Shown here piece by piece: positions 34,858-43,178 of a stretch of 64,000 nucleotides of DNA (positions within the stretch are counted from its first letter, which is position 1; every line of letters begins with the position of its first letter). Source of the stretch: an uncultured Eubacteriales bacterium (GTDB taxonomy: Bacteria; Bacillota; Clostridia; Oscillospirales; Acutalibacteraceae); contig CAKSTF010000002.1 of NCBI GenBank assembly GCA_934491515.1, positions 1 through 64,000 of the forward strand. Direction: 5' to 3'. The position numbers were made by a program, and so were the translations under genes. The notes below the pieces were generated by a model. That model did not search any database, had not been told where the DNA came from, and saw only the letters and a list, made by a program, of their open reading frames with translations.

Positions 34858-35069
34858 CAGGCGTTTTCTTCCTTGGCTTCGGGAAGTCCCGCTACCGATG
34901 TCAGCAATGATAAAACGCCCGAAAGCAGCGCGGCGGAAACTACCACCTTCCAGTCCACTTCGCATATCATTGCGGACGTGCCTATTGTTGCCAGCGCAGA
35001 CTGCGCTACTGTTCTTGACGCTCTTATAAGCGCCGCTTTAAGCCACTGTTTACAAAATATCTTTTTCAT
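34857..35069 (-). CDS. Phage holin (r1t-type)
   Basis: A 70-residue protein with two hydrophobic segments (AALIRASRTVAQSALATIG and VVSAALLSGVLSLLTSVAGLP) and a short charged C-terminus KEENA. The arrangement matches r1t-family holins that make membrane holes for endolysin release. It overlaps the endolysin gene by 4 bp (ATGA) and the next small gene by one base, as in intact lysis modules. Confidence 0.8.
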   Translation of the reverse strand: MKKIFCKQWLKAALIRASRTVAQSALATIGTSAMICEVDWKVVVSAALLSGVLSLLTSVAGLPEAKEENA

Positions 35070-35956
35070 TTTCTTTTACCTATCCAATCAAAAATCAGTT
35101 TTATTACTGATTTTATTATTTTTATAATGAAATTTTCTTTTTTTGCCGGAGTGGGGTCGGGTTCCGGTGTCGGCTCCGGTATTGGTTTAGGCTCCGGCTC
35201 CGGAGTGGGAACAGGGTCCGGTGTAGGTTCAGGCGTCGGCTCAGGTTCGGGTTGCGGTTCGGGTTCAGGCTCCGGTTCAGGAGCAGGCGCTGCCTTTTCC
35301 CAGCCGTTAAGCCCGTGTTCCTTTATCACTGCCGGATAGTCGTAGTAAGCATAGTTCTTATCTACGTTGCCGCTGACCCCTGAAACGGTTGGACTTTCAA
35401 TATAGTTAACACTGCCGCCGTACTGCCAAAGTCCGTAACTGCCCGTGTAGTCGCAGCTTGTGTTCCACTGCGCGACCCACTTGTCATACTTGTCAAGCCT
35501 GCTATCGGCAAGCAGACCGTTAAGCCACGAAAGCGAGGCATAAAGCGTTACATAATATCCGCTGTTTTCCATAGCGGAAAGGAACGTATCGCATATCTGC
35601 ACCGCGGTTTCCTTTGAAAGCCCGCCGCGCGCGCGTTTGTAACCGTCCGCGTCCTCCATATCAAAACATACGGGGTAGGTCGGTTTTTTGCCGCTTAGCA
35701 GTCTAAGACAGTGCGATACTTCGCTCTTTGCCTCCGCTACGCTCATAGCGTAGGAATAGATATACGCGCCCCACGGTATACCGTGCGCTTCGCAGGCCTC
35801 AACGTTTTCAAGGAAACGCTTGTCATCCTGACTTTTTATATCGTCGCCGTAACCCAAGCGTATTATGGCGAACTGTACTCCTGCGGCTTTTACCGCCGCC
35901 CAATCTATTTTTCCGTTGTTATCGGATACGTCTATGCCCTTTGCCGTAATATTCAT
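35066..35956 (-). CDS. GH25 lysozyme (endolysin) with Pro/Glu repeat
   Basis: A 296-residue N-acetylmuramidase. The GH25 domain (5-205) shows GIDVSDNNGKIDWAAVK, FAIIRLGYGD and the catalytic CFDMEDADGYK region. A linker of Pro-Glu/Thr-Pro repeats (about 222-275) precedes a short basic hydrophobic tail (FIIKIIKSVIKLIFDWIGKRK-like) that could insert in the membrane. There is no signal peptide, so export needs the adjacent holin. It is coupled by 4-bp overlaps to the genes on both sides. Confidence 0.9.
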   Translation of the reverse strand: MNITAKGIDVSDNNGKIDWAAVKAAGVQFAIIRLGYGDDIKSQDDKRFLENVEACEAHGIPWGAYIYSYAMSVAEAKSEVSHCLRLLSGKKPTYPVCFDMEDADGYKRARGGLSKETAVQICDTFLSAMENSGYYVTLYASLSWLNGLLADSRLDKYDKWVAQWNTSCDYTGSYGLWQYGGSVNYIESPTVSGVSGNVDKNYAYYDYPAVIKEHGLNGWEKAAPAPEPEPEPEPQPEPEPTPEPTPDPVPTPEPEPKPIPEPTPEPDPTPAKKENFIIKIIKSVIKLIFDWIGKRK

Positions 35957-36105
35957 ATATTATCATCCTCTGTAAATCTGTTTGCGGAAGAGTTTTTTAT
36001 TATTGCTTCTGAAAAAACACAGCCGGTACGCAAATCCTTGATTTTTTTGCCGCAGTCACTGTAAATTCTTTTCCAGCCGTTTTCCTGTGCCCCTATAACT
36101 ATCAT
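35953..36105 (-). CDS. Small hypothetical protein of the phage cassette
   Basis: A 50-residue protein starting MIVIGAQENGWKRIYSDCG, with no membrane segment and a Cys pair. Its ATG overlaps the tail gene stop and its TGA overlaps the endolysin ATG, both as ATGA, so it is a genuine coupled gene rather than a chance frame. Position between tail fibre and endolysin is where XkdX-type small proteins occur, but the sequence does not match that motif. Function unknown. Confidence 0.65.
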   Translation of the reverse strand: MIVIGAQENGWKRIYSDCGKKIKDLRTGCVFSEAIIKNSSANRFTEDDNI

Positions 36106-38396
36106 ATGCCGTCACTCCCATCCGCGGTAAAGGTAAAGATCCACTGTGAATTCTCAGAATCCCACGTCTTTTCTATTACTCCGCCCAGCGCACCGCCTAT
36201 AATGCCGAGCAGATTTTCAAGGCTTTTCTCCGTGTCAAGACAGTTTTTTCGCACTGTGCGCACTTCATCCAGAAGATTGCGCATATAAACACGGGTTGAC
36301 TTTACAGGCAGGCGCACCTCTGCCGAGGACAGCCATTCTTCCGTGCCGAAATCTTCGGCTGTGTATATGTTCGACACGGTCTGCGGCAGTTCGTATCTTG
36401 TTTCCGTTTCAAGAATGTAAAGGGTATCGGTACCGTCGGTAACGGCACGCGCGTTTTCTTCGTCCCCCGAACTGTACGCGCGGCTGCCTATTCTTTTAAT
36501 CGCCCTGCCGTTTGCAAAATCTATCTCGTCGTAAATGCCCGCAACGCGATTCATACCGTTCGGAAAATAGGTTGAAAGCGGAATGTAAAACGTTTCCGCC
36601 TTATAATCTTCGTACTCGCTGTCCCTTACGCCCGACCAGGAAAAGTTAATGCATATATCTTTGTAAACAGACGGCGTGTCCGTACCTTTACACCACACCG
36701 CTTCCGAAACCGTTTTATTCTGCAAAGACAAAAATTCCGTCGCGGCAAAATCCGAACTGCTGCTTTTTACCGCTGTTTCAGAACTGCCGTCGGTATAGAC
36801 GATTTTAATGTTTATTCCGCCTGCCGGATCTGCCGTATCGGATTTGCAGTATGCCGATATACGAATACGTCCGCCGTATCCGCAATCGTTTTTCCAAAGC
36901 GACTTACCGTCGGCGACCGCAGGATTTTCCGCGCGGTAACTGCCGTCTGACTGCCTTGTAAATCCGCTGTTTTCAAACAGCGTCCCGTCAAACAGATTAA
37001 AGCCCACCGTTTTTATGCCCTCCGGCTTTGCGGAAACGATTTGTCCGCCCGAAAAGCCGTAAACCGGTTTTGTAAGGCATTGCTTAAAATCTGACGCGGA
37101 CGGTTCGCTTCCTGCACCGAACATTTTTGTAAGGTCGAAAAGTTGCGGTGCCGCGGTCTCGTTTATCGCGGTTTTATCCTTAAACATCAAAAGATAGCAA
37201 ACATACGGTTTGGTATCGTACGAAAAGGTAAAAATCCCGTTCCCGAGTATGCGCACTGCCGAAGCGGCGGCAATTTCAAACATAATATCGGAATTTTCCG
37301 ATACATACGCATAGTAAATATGTCCTTTTATAAGCGTTATGCTGCCTAAGGTAAATCGCGCGGATTCGGTAGAAGTACCGTTCATACTAACAGTGCCGTC
37401 GCCGTTGTTTGTAAAGGTTATTCCGCTTTTGACTTTGCTTTGGTCAAAGTCTGTTTTGTTGCAGAGCTGGTTAAAAACAGCGGTGTCACCGTATACCGCG
37501 CTCAAAATCACGCCGCCTGCCGATATGTTTTCATTCCCTGCGGTGGTGCGCTTTACGAATGCGGCGTTATCGGTAATTCCGTCGGGAGATACAAGTTGTT
37601 CCGCAAGGCCCGCGCAAAGACCTGAATAATATCCGTCTACATTGGCTTTTTTAAGCAGATCAGCGTCAAGTTCCGCCCTGCTTACTTCTCCGCTGTCACC
37701 TTTGTCTCCCTTATCGCCTTTTTCACCTTTCTCGCCTCTGTCGCCTTTGTCCCCCTTTTCACCTTTGTCGCCTTTTTCGCCTTTACCGCCCTGAGGACCC
37801 GGTTCACCCGTGCTGCCCTTATCGCCTTTTTCGCCTTTGGCGCCGGTGCTGCCGATATCACCCTTCTCGCCCTTGGGTCCGGCTTCTCCCTTATCGCCTT
37901 TATCGCCCTTATCGCCTTTATCACCCTTTTCGCCTTTTTCTCCTTTAAAGGCACCGCTTTCGGTGGAAAGTTTTACACTGTCGGCTGCGTCCTGTGCGGT
38001 CTTCACGGCACTTAATAACTGTTCGTAAACCGTGGGTGCAGGGTCAGACGGCGCGGCACCGTTTTCATAATCCGATTGCGTTACCGCAAGCGCGGCGGAA
38101 TCGGTCGTTACAACCGAACTGCCGTTAACACCGCTTACCGAAACCGTAAATTCGGGCGGCGTAACGACCTCGCAGGGTATATAACAGGTGTTATCGCCCG
38201 TGTAAAGCGGAGACCCGTCAAGCATTACCACCGAAACTGCTTTGCCGCTGTCGGGGTTATTGAAAAATACGGTTTTGGTAAATCCGTCCCAGGAAGCGTC
38301 AAAGGTAAACTTTGCCGTAAGATATCTGTCGGTGCCGGATACCGTTTCGGGTGCGCTTACGCTTATCTGCTGCCCCGTTACATTTACGCTTATCAT
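36102..38396 (-). CDS. Phage tail/baseplate protein with collagen-like repeat
   Basis: A 764-residue protein. The N-terminal domain (1-145) resembles phage baseplate upper (BppU) proteins: LTAKFTFDASWDGFTKTVFF, TCYIPCEVVTPPEF and DYENGAAPSDPAPTVYEQLLSAV. Residues about 149-238 are Gly-X-Y collagen-like triplets rich in GEKGDKGDKG. The remainder is a beta-rich receptor-binding-type region ending WIFTFTADGSDGI. ATG 38396 is chosen for the AAGGAGG site 7 nt upstream. First gene of a five-gene cassette with endolysin and holin; no capsid, portal or integrase genes are near. Confidence 0.82.
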   Translation of the reverse strand: MISVNVTGQQISVSAPETVSGTDRYLTAKFTFDASWDGFTKTVFFNNPDSGKAVSVVMLDGSPLYTGDNTCYIPCEVVTPPEFTVSVSGVNGSSVVTTDSAALAVTQSDYENGAAPSDPAPTVYEQLLSAVKTAQDAADSVKLSTESGAFKGEKGEKGDKGDKGDKGDKGEAGPKGEKGDIGSTGAKGEKGDKGSTGEPGPQGGKGEKGDKGEKGDKGDRGEKGEKGDKGDKGDSGEVSRAELDADLLKKANVDGYYSGLCAGLAEQLVSPDGITDNAAFVKRTTAGNENISAGGVILSAVYGDTAVFNQLCNKTDFDQSKVKSGITFTNNGDGTVSMNGTSTESARFTLGSITLIKGHIYYAYVSENSDIMFEIAAASAVRILGNGIFTFSYDTKPYVCYLLMFKDKTAINETAAPQLFDLTKMFGAGSEPSASDFKQCLTKPVYGFSGGQIVSAKPEGIKTVGFNLFDGTLFENSGFTRQSDGSYRAENPAVADGKSLWKNDCGYGGRIRISAYCKSDTADPAGGINIKIVYTDGSSETAVKSSSSDFAATEFLSLQNKTVSEAVWCKGTDTPSVYKDICINFSWSGVRDSEYEDYKAETFYIPLSTYFPNGMNRVAGIYDEIDFANGRAIKRIGSRAYSSGDEENARAVTDGTDTLYILETETRYELPQTVSNIYTAEDFGTEEWLSSAEVRLPVKSTRVYMRNLLDEVRTVRKNCLDTEKSLENLLGIIGGALGGVIEKTWDSENSQWIFTFTADGSDGI

Positions 38397-38500
38397 CAAA
38401 TTCCTCCTTTTTTGCTGCACGTCACGATGATAACAACAACCTTTGCGACATTCACCGACAATCCGCACCTGTTTCGGAAGTTTTTAATACTCCGGATACA

Positions 38501-38536
38501 AAAAATCCGCACACCGGCAAAAACCGGTATGCGGAT
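38501..38536 (-). terminator. Terminator after the antiporter gene
   Basis: Minus strand stem AAAATCCGCATACCGG/CCGGTGTGCGGATTTT with loop TTTTTG and a T-run, between the antiporter stop and the tail-fibre gene. Confidence 0.87.
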
Positions 38537-38561
38537 TTTAATACAATAACGATTTCGTTTT

Positions 38562-39851
38562 TTACTTTGCCGTCTTTTCGGCAACACGGGCGTTTGTCTT
38601 GCCCTCGGGCTTTATCTCGCCTGCAGCGGAAAGTGCAAGTTTTGTGGTGGTAGGTCCGAAAAGTTCAAATATCAAAACCCCGAAAAGCACGATATTGCGT
38701 ATCATTCTGCCTTCTCCCGCAGGGAAAAACGTCAGTGCGGAAAGCGACATTCCAAGCGCCACACCTGCCTGTGGGAAAAGGGTTATGCCAAGCGCTTTTT
38801 TAACCTGCGGCTCGCACTTCATAACCGAAGCACCCATATAAGCGCCCGCATACTTACCGAGGCATCTTGACACCATATATATTATTCCGATACCCAAAAC
38901 CGAAACATCACGGAATACGTCAAGCTGAAGTTCTGCACCGCTTAACACGAAAAACAGTATAAACAGCGGTGCCGTCCACCTGTCAAGTCTGTCCATAAGT
39001 TCTTCGGAAAAATCGCAAACGTTGCAGAAAACGGTGCCCATCATCATACAAGTAAGCAGACTTGAAAAACTTATATTTACCCCGCCCACCTTAAATTTAA
39101 GAAGCGAGACGGCAACGGCAAAAAGCACGAACGCCGCCGAAACGCTTAAACGTTTGCTTCTTGAATGGAAGAAACGTTCGGTAAAAGAAAAAAGCAGTCC
39201 CAATACAGCGCCCATCGCCAAAGAAAGCACGATTTCAAGCAGCGGTTCCGCCACTACCGTTATCACGCTTACATTGCCGAGAAGTGATTTTGCTATACCG
39301 AAGGAAAGCGCAAAGGCTATAAGTCCTATCGCGTCATCAATGGCAACAACGGGTAAAAGTATGCTTGTCACGGGGCCTTTTGCCTTGTATTGCCTTACTA
39401 CCATCAGCGTGGCGGCAGGTGCGGTCGCGGCTGCTATCGCTCCTAAAGTTATTGCCGCCGTAAGGGGGAATTTTTCTTCTCCCAGAACAAAATGCAGACC
39501 TATAAGCGCGGCGTCTACAAAAACCATGGCAAGTATTGCCTCAAAAAGGCTTACAACCACCGCCTGTTTGCCGGTCTTTTTAAGGTCGGTAACACGGAAT
39601 TCGTTGCCGATGGTAAAAGCGATGAAACCGAGCGCGGTTTCGCTTATGATACCGTAAGCCGTTACGTTATCATATGTGGTAAAACCAAGCCCCGGAATAC
39701 CGAGTCTGCCAAGACAGTAAGGTCCTATTATTATACCTGCTATAAGATATCCTGTAACCGCCGGCAGTCCGAATTTTTTGGTGACTCGGCTCATAAGCAG
39801 TCCGAACAGCAGTGCAACTGCAAGATTAAAAAATATAAGATAATGTTCCAT
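38562..39851 (-). CDS. Cation:proton antiporter (CPA2/Kef-type)
   Basis: A 429-residue membrane protein with about twelve helices. Seen: LPAVTGYLIAGIIIGPYCLG near 25-45, the discontinuous-helix Asp region LLPVVAIDDAIGLIAFALSFG near 180, and a C-terminal short basic tail with no TrkA/RCK domain. Exchanges Na+ or K+ for H+. ATG 39851 is chosen because AAAGG lies about 10 nt upstream and the first helix begins there. Single gene with its own terminator. Which ion is carried is not decided by sequence. Confidence 0.9.
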   Translation of the reverse strand: MEHYLIFFNLAVALLFGLLMSRVTKKFGLPAVTGYLIAGIIIGPYCLGRLGIPGLGFTTYDNVTAYGIISETALGFIAFTIGNEFRVTDLKKTGKQAVVVSLFEAILAMVFVDAALIGLHFVLGEEKFPLTAAITLGAIAAATAPAATLMVVRQYKAKGPVTSILLPVVAIDDAIGLIAFALSFGIAKSLLGNVSVITVVAEPLLEIVLSLAMGAVLGLLFSFTERFFHSRSKRLSVSAAFVLFAVAVSLLKFKVGGVNISFSSLLTCMMMGTVFCNVCDFSEELMDRLDRWTAPLFILFFVLSGAELQLDVFRDVSVLGIGIIYMVSRCLGKYAGAYMGASVMKCEPQVKKALGITLFPQAGVALGMSLSALTFFPAGEGRMIRNIVLFGVLIFELFGPTTTKLALSAAGEIKPEGKTNARVAEKTAK

Positions 39852-39988
39852 TCTTCTGCGACCTTTTTTTACTTTATTTTCATTGCATTTCACAAGTGTT
39901 ATATTTTATCACTTGTGAAAGCGCAAGTCAATATAATATGCATTACAAAGCACAGACCGTTTCGTCTGTTATTTTCTAAAAATATCTG

Positions 39989-40017
39989 TTGACAATCTCA
40001 AACTTTGATGATATAAT
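39989..40017 (+). promoter_or_regulatory. Promoter of tRNA-Leu (GAG)
   Basis: TTGACA (39989-39994), 17-nt spacer, TATAAT (40012-40017), about 27 bp before the tRNA. A perfect consensus promoter. Confidence 0.88.
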
Positions 40018-40044
40018 AATCGGGCGCTGTAAAAAAACAAATAT

Positions 40045-40128
40045 GCGAGTGTGCTGGAATAGGCAGACAGGCACGTTTGAGGGGCGTGTGTCAACGACGT
40101 ATGGGTTCAAGTCCCATCACTCGCACCA
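40045..40128 (+). tRNA. tRNA-Leu (GAG)
   Basis: An 84-nt class II tRNA with acceptor GCGAGTG/CACTCGC, anticodon stem CACGT/GCGTG and loop TTGAGGG giving anticodon GAG. A short variable arm and encoded CCA are present. Confidence 0.93.
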
Positions 40129-40166
40129 AAATCGGCAAGTATCTTGTGATGCTTGCCGATTTTTCT
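40129..40166 (+). terminator. Terminator after tRNA-Leu (GAG)
   Basis: Stem AAATCGGCAAG/CTTGCCGATTT with T5 tail. Nearly the same sequence follows the other tRNA-Leu at 60.7 kb. Confidence 0.85.
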
Positions 40167-40543
40167 TTTTCAGCGCTCGCTCTTTATTGCTTTTTTACCA
40201 CCGTTTTTTGGAAAAAACGTAACGCCCATCTGTCAGGCAGACTGTCCGGCAGATGGGCGTACTGCATTCGGTTACGCTGTTTACTGATTTTCTTTTCGTT
40301 CGGAATAGTATTCCGGCACAGGCTGTGCTTTGAGTCAATTTCACAGTTTTTATTGCACTCATGCGTCTCGTTCGGCACGGTGCGGCCCCCTTCATAAAGC
40401 GAAGAAATGCTGCCAAACAAATCCCACAGGCATTCCATATAAAGTTCCAACTCACGCTCTCTGTGGGAGACATAACCGTCCTCCGCACTGCCGACAGCGC
40501 CTATAGAGCCGCCGAACACGGGGGAACCGGTCATAAACAGTAA

Positions 40544-40735
40544 TGTTTTTACTGGGCATCTGTGCGTCACTCCAAAACGGTCTGCCTTCGCGTGTGCTAT
40601 TTTGCCGGAGGAATTGTAAACCTGTACAAGCAGTGGTTTCGCAGCGATTTAGACTGCACGCTGAATGATATCGCCTTGGAGGTCAGCAGGCTTTTACAGT
40701 TGGAATCACAGGAACTTTTCGGTCCTCCGTATTAA
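40544..40735 (+). pseudogene. C-terminal fragment of a TetR-type regulator
   Basis: An open frame bounded upstream by an in-frame TAA ends in ...RVCYFAGGIVNLYKQWFRSD followed by LDCTLNDIALEVSRLLQ and a stop at 40735. The GIVNLYKQW...LNDIA pattern is typical of the C-terminus of DhaS-like TetR regulators; no DNA-binding domain precedes it. The rest of the gap 40167-40783 (about 620 bp) contains only unconvincing short frames on both strands, so I regard the region as decayed. Confidence 0.5.
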
Positions 40736-40746
40736 AAATATGTAAA

Positions 40747-40785
40747 AAAAGACCCTTGCGGCAAAAGCCGCGAGGGTCTTTTTTT
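40747..40785. terminator. Bidirectional terminator
   Basis: Stem GACCCTTGCGGC (40751-40762) / GCCGCGAGGGTC (40767-40778) with loop AAAA, A7 before and T7 after. It ends the aldo/keto reductase gene leftwards. Confidence 0.92.
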
Positions 40786-41773
40786 ACAGTACCGTCGAAT
40801 CTATAATCTTCAGTTCTTCATCGGTAAATTTCGTGTTTTTAAGGGCTGCAATATTATCAAGTATCTGCGAAGTTTTTGAAGCCCCGATAAGCACGCTTGT
40901 AACGACGCCGTCTTTAAGTATCCACGCAAGCGCCATTTCGGCAAGGGTCTGTCCGCGCATAGCGGCAACTTCGTTCAATTTCTGTATTTTCCCGATAAGT
41001 TCGGGCGTTATGGCGTTTTCCTTTAAAAATCTGCCGTCGGTTTTAACTCGGCTGTCCTGCGGAATACCGTTAAGATATCTGTTTGTAAGCATACCCTGCG
41101 CCAGGGGGCTAAAGGCTATTATACCTTTTTTCAGTTCCGCAGCCTTTGCTTTAAGACCGTTGTTTTCTATCGTGCGGTCAAGTATTGAATAGCGATTCTG
41201 ATTTATAATAAACGGACATTTAAGGTCTTTTAAAATCTCCGTCGCTTTTGCCATTGTTTCGCCGTCGTAATTCGAAAGACCTGCATAAAGCGCCTTGCCG
41301 CTTTTTACCGCCTGTGAGAGTGCGCCCATCGTTTCTTCAAGCGGAGTCTCCGGATCGGGACGATGGTGATAAAAAATATCCACATAATCAAGTCCCATAC
41401 GTTCAAGGCTTTGGTCAAGACTTGCAAGCAGATATTTTCTGCTGCCCCAATTGCCGTAAGGCCCGTCCCACATAACATATCCGGCTTTAGTGCTTATAAT
41501 AAGTTCATCACGCCACGGTTTAAGGTCGTTTTTTAATATTTTACCGAAATTTCTTTCCGCGGCGCCCTCGGGTGGTCCGTAGTTGTTTGCAAGGTCAAAA
41601 TGGGTAATACCGTTATCAAAAGCGGTAAAACACAGTTGGCGCATATTTTCAAAAGATGACGTATCTCCGAAGTTATGCCATAATCCTAAAGAAACGCCGG
41701 GAAGTTTAAGCCCGCTGTTTCCGCACTTGTTGTATTGCATGGTTTCGTATCTGTTTTCGGACGCGTTATACAT
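40784..41773 (-). CDS. Aldo/keto reductase (YghZ/Kv-beta type)
   Basis: A 329-residue NADPH-dependent oxidoreductase with the TIM-barrel AKR set: FDLANNYG (catalytic Asp and Tyr), STKAGY (Lys), YVDIFYHHRPD (His), then YAGLSNYD, FIINQNRYS and the C-terminal SVLIGASKTSQI cofactor loop. Length and the YHHRPD motif put it in the L-glyceraldehyde-3-phosphate reductase / potassium-channel-beta-like group (AKR14/6), likely detoxifying methylglyoxal-type aldehydes. Single gene, diverging from the ornithine cyclodeaminase-like operon across 200 bp. Confidence 0.92.
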   Translation of the reverse strand: MYNASENRYETMQYNKCGNSGLKLPGVSLGLWHNFGDTSSFENMRQLCFTAFDNGITHFDLANNYGPPEGAAERNFGKILKNDLKPWRDELIISTKAGYVMWDGPYGNWGSRKYLLASLDQSLERMGLDYVDIFYHHRPDPETPLEETMGALSQAVKSGKALYAGLSNYDGETMAKATEILKDLKCPFIINQNRYSILDRTIENNGLKAKAAELKKGIIAFSPLAQGMLTNRYLNGIPQDSRVKTDGRFLKENAITPELIGKIQKLNEVAAMRGQTLAEMALAWILKDGVVTSVLIGASKTSQILDNIAALKNTKFTDEELKIIDSTVL

Positions 41774-41974
41774 AACGATACCTCCTTCTTTTATAACTGT
41801 ATTTTACCGCGCGGCGAATTTAAATTCAAGACCTTGCAAATTAAGTTCACATAACTTTTACAAAATCAAAACTATATAATTTTATCTATTATACAATTTT
41901 AAATGAATAATTTTCCCGAAAAATATATAATACAAACAGCCAAAGCAAAAACTTTAATAAAGAGGTAGATTATA

Positions 41975-43090
41975 ATGGCCAGAACCGAAATTCTGATGTT
42001 AAATGAAGAAGAACTTATCGAATGCGGCGTTATTGATTTTCCGCGCTGCGTAGACGTTTTGGAAGAAATGTTTAAACTTTTGGGCGAGGGCGATTATGTA
42101 ATGGGCGGTGCAAAGCACAACTCCCACGGTATTGCCGTTCGTTTCCCCAAGGAATCCAAGTTCCCCAATATGCCGCTTGACGGTCCCGACCGCCGCTTTA
42201 TGGCTATGCCTGCATATTTGGGCGGCCGCTTCAACGTAGCAGGCTGCAAATGGTACGGCTCCAACGTTGCAAACCCCGAACGCGGTCTGCCGCGCTCCAT
42301 ACTTATGGTTACGCTCAATGACCCCGACACCTGCGAACCGTTTGCGATTATGTCCGGCAATCTGTTAAGTGCCGCACGCACGGGCTCCGTTCCCGGCGTT
42401 GCCGCGCGCCATCTTGCAAATGCCGACGCAGAAGTCTGCACATGCATAGGTGCAGGCCCCATAAGCCGTTCCTGTTTCCAGGGCATTTATGCCGTTGCAA
42501 AAAACCTTAAAAAATTAGTTGTTTACGATCTGTTTAAAGAAAAATCACTTGAATTCTGCAAGTGGGCGGCGGAAAACTTCAATATTGAAGCAGAAGCAGC
42601 CGACACACTTGAAGAGGCAGTAAGAAAAGGCGATATAGTATCTTCTGCCACAAGTTCCTTAAAGCCCGTTGAGCTTAAAAACGAATGGCTTAAACCCGGT
42701 TCCGTTCTTATTATGACCGGCCGCTGCTTCGTAGACGAACCCTATTTCAAGAGCGCAAAAATCGTATTCGATAATGCCCTTGAGCACTTTGAAAATTATG
42801 AAGAGCAGCTTCTTTTGCCGGAAGATAAGCGTTGGATAAACGGCATAGGTATGCAAGTTTATCGCATGGCTTACGAAGGCAAACTTCCCGCAATTCCCGA
42901 TCAACCGGCTCTCGGTGATGTTATAACGGGAAGAAAGGTACGCGAAAGCCACGACGACCGCGTCTGCTTTATAACTTTCGGTATGCCTACGGAGGACCTT
43001 GCCTGGGGTTATGAACTATATAACACCGCAAAGGAAAAGGGACTTGGCACGATATTCCCGCTTTGGCCCAACGAGCCGCTTTACAAATAA
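41975..43090 (+). CDS. Ornithine cyclodeaminase/mu-crystallin family protein
   Basis: A 371-residue NAD(P)-binding protein: N-terminal dimer domain with KWYGSNVANPERGLPRSIL, then a Rossmann domain (CTCIGAGPISRSCFQGI near 150) and SATSSLKPVELK. Close relatives are named tyramine oxidase subunit B in databases, but no copper-oxidase partner is present, so that name may mislead. It may act on an amino acid or imine. AAAGAGG lies 8 nt before ATG. It is first in a unit with an M20 amidohydrolase and an EamA transporter, suggesting uptake/export and deacylation of an amino-acid derivative. Confidence 0.8.
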   Translation: MARTEILMLNEEELIECGVIDFPRCVDVLEEMFKLLGEGDYVMGGAKHNSHGIAVRFPKESKFPNMPLDGPDRRFMAMPAYLGGRFNVAGCKWYGSNVANPERGLPRSILMVTLNDPDTCEPFAIMSGNLLSAARTGSVPGVAARHLANADAEVCTCIGAGPISRSCFQGIYAVAKNLKKLVVYDLFKEKSLEFCKWAAENFNIEAEAADTLEEAVRKGDIVSSATSSLKPVELKNEWLKPGSVLIMTGRCFVDEPYFKSAKIVFDNALEHFENYEEQLLLPEDKRWINGIGMQVYRMAYEGKLPAIPDQPALGDVITGRKVRESHDDRVCFITFGMPTEDLAWGYELYNTAKEKGLGTIFPLWPNEPLYK

Positions 43091-43178
43091 AAAACACTCA
43101 TAACATACTCAGCATCCCGGCAGGGCATTTCGCCGCTGTCGGGTTTGCTGCTTTAATAAGATAAAAAGGTGCATAAAA

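Noticed and set aside
35127..35339. Gly/Ser-repeat frame antisense to the endolysin
   Set aside because: Mirror image of the Pro/Glu-coding repeat of the endolysin; no ribosome site and no independent support.
37810..38028. Pro/Ser/Leu-rich frame antisense to the collagen-like region
   Set aside because: Produced by the 9-bp repeats of the tail gene on the other strand.
39989..40222. Open frame across tRNA-Leu (GAG)
   Set aside because: It is the translation of the tRNA and its terminator; a similar spurious peptide arises at the other tRNA-Leu (60646-60870).
40184..40570. Leftward frames between tRNA-Leu and the TetR fragment
   Set aside because: Two overlapping frames with no domain, no ribosome site and odd composition; the region looks decayed.
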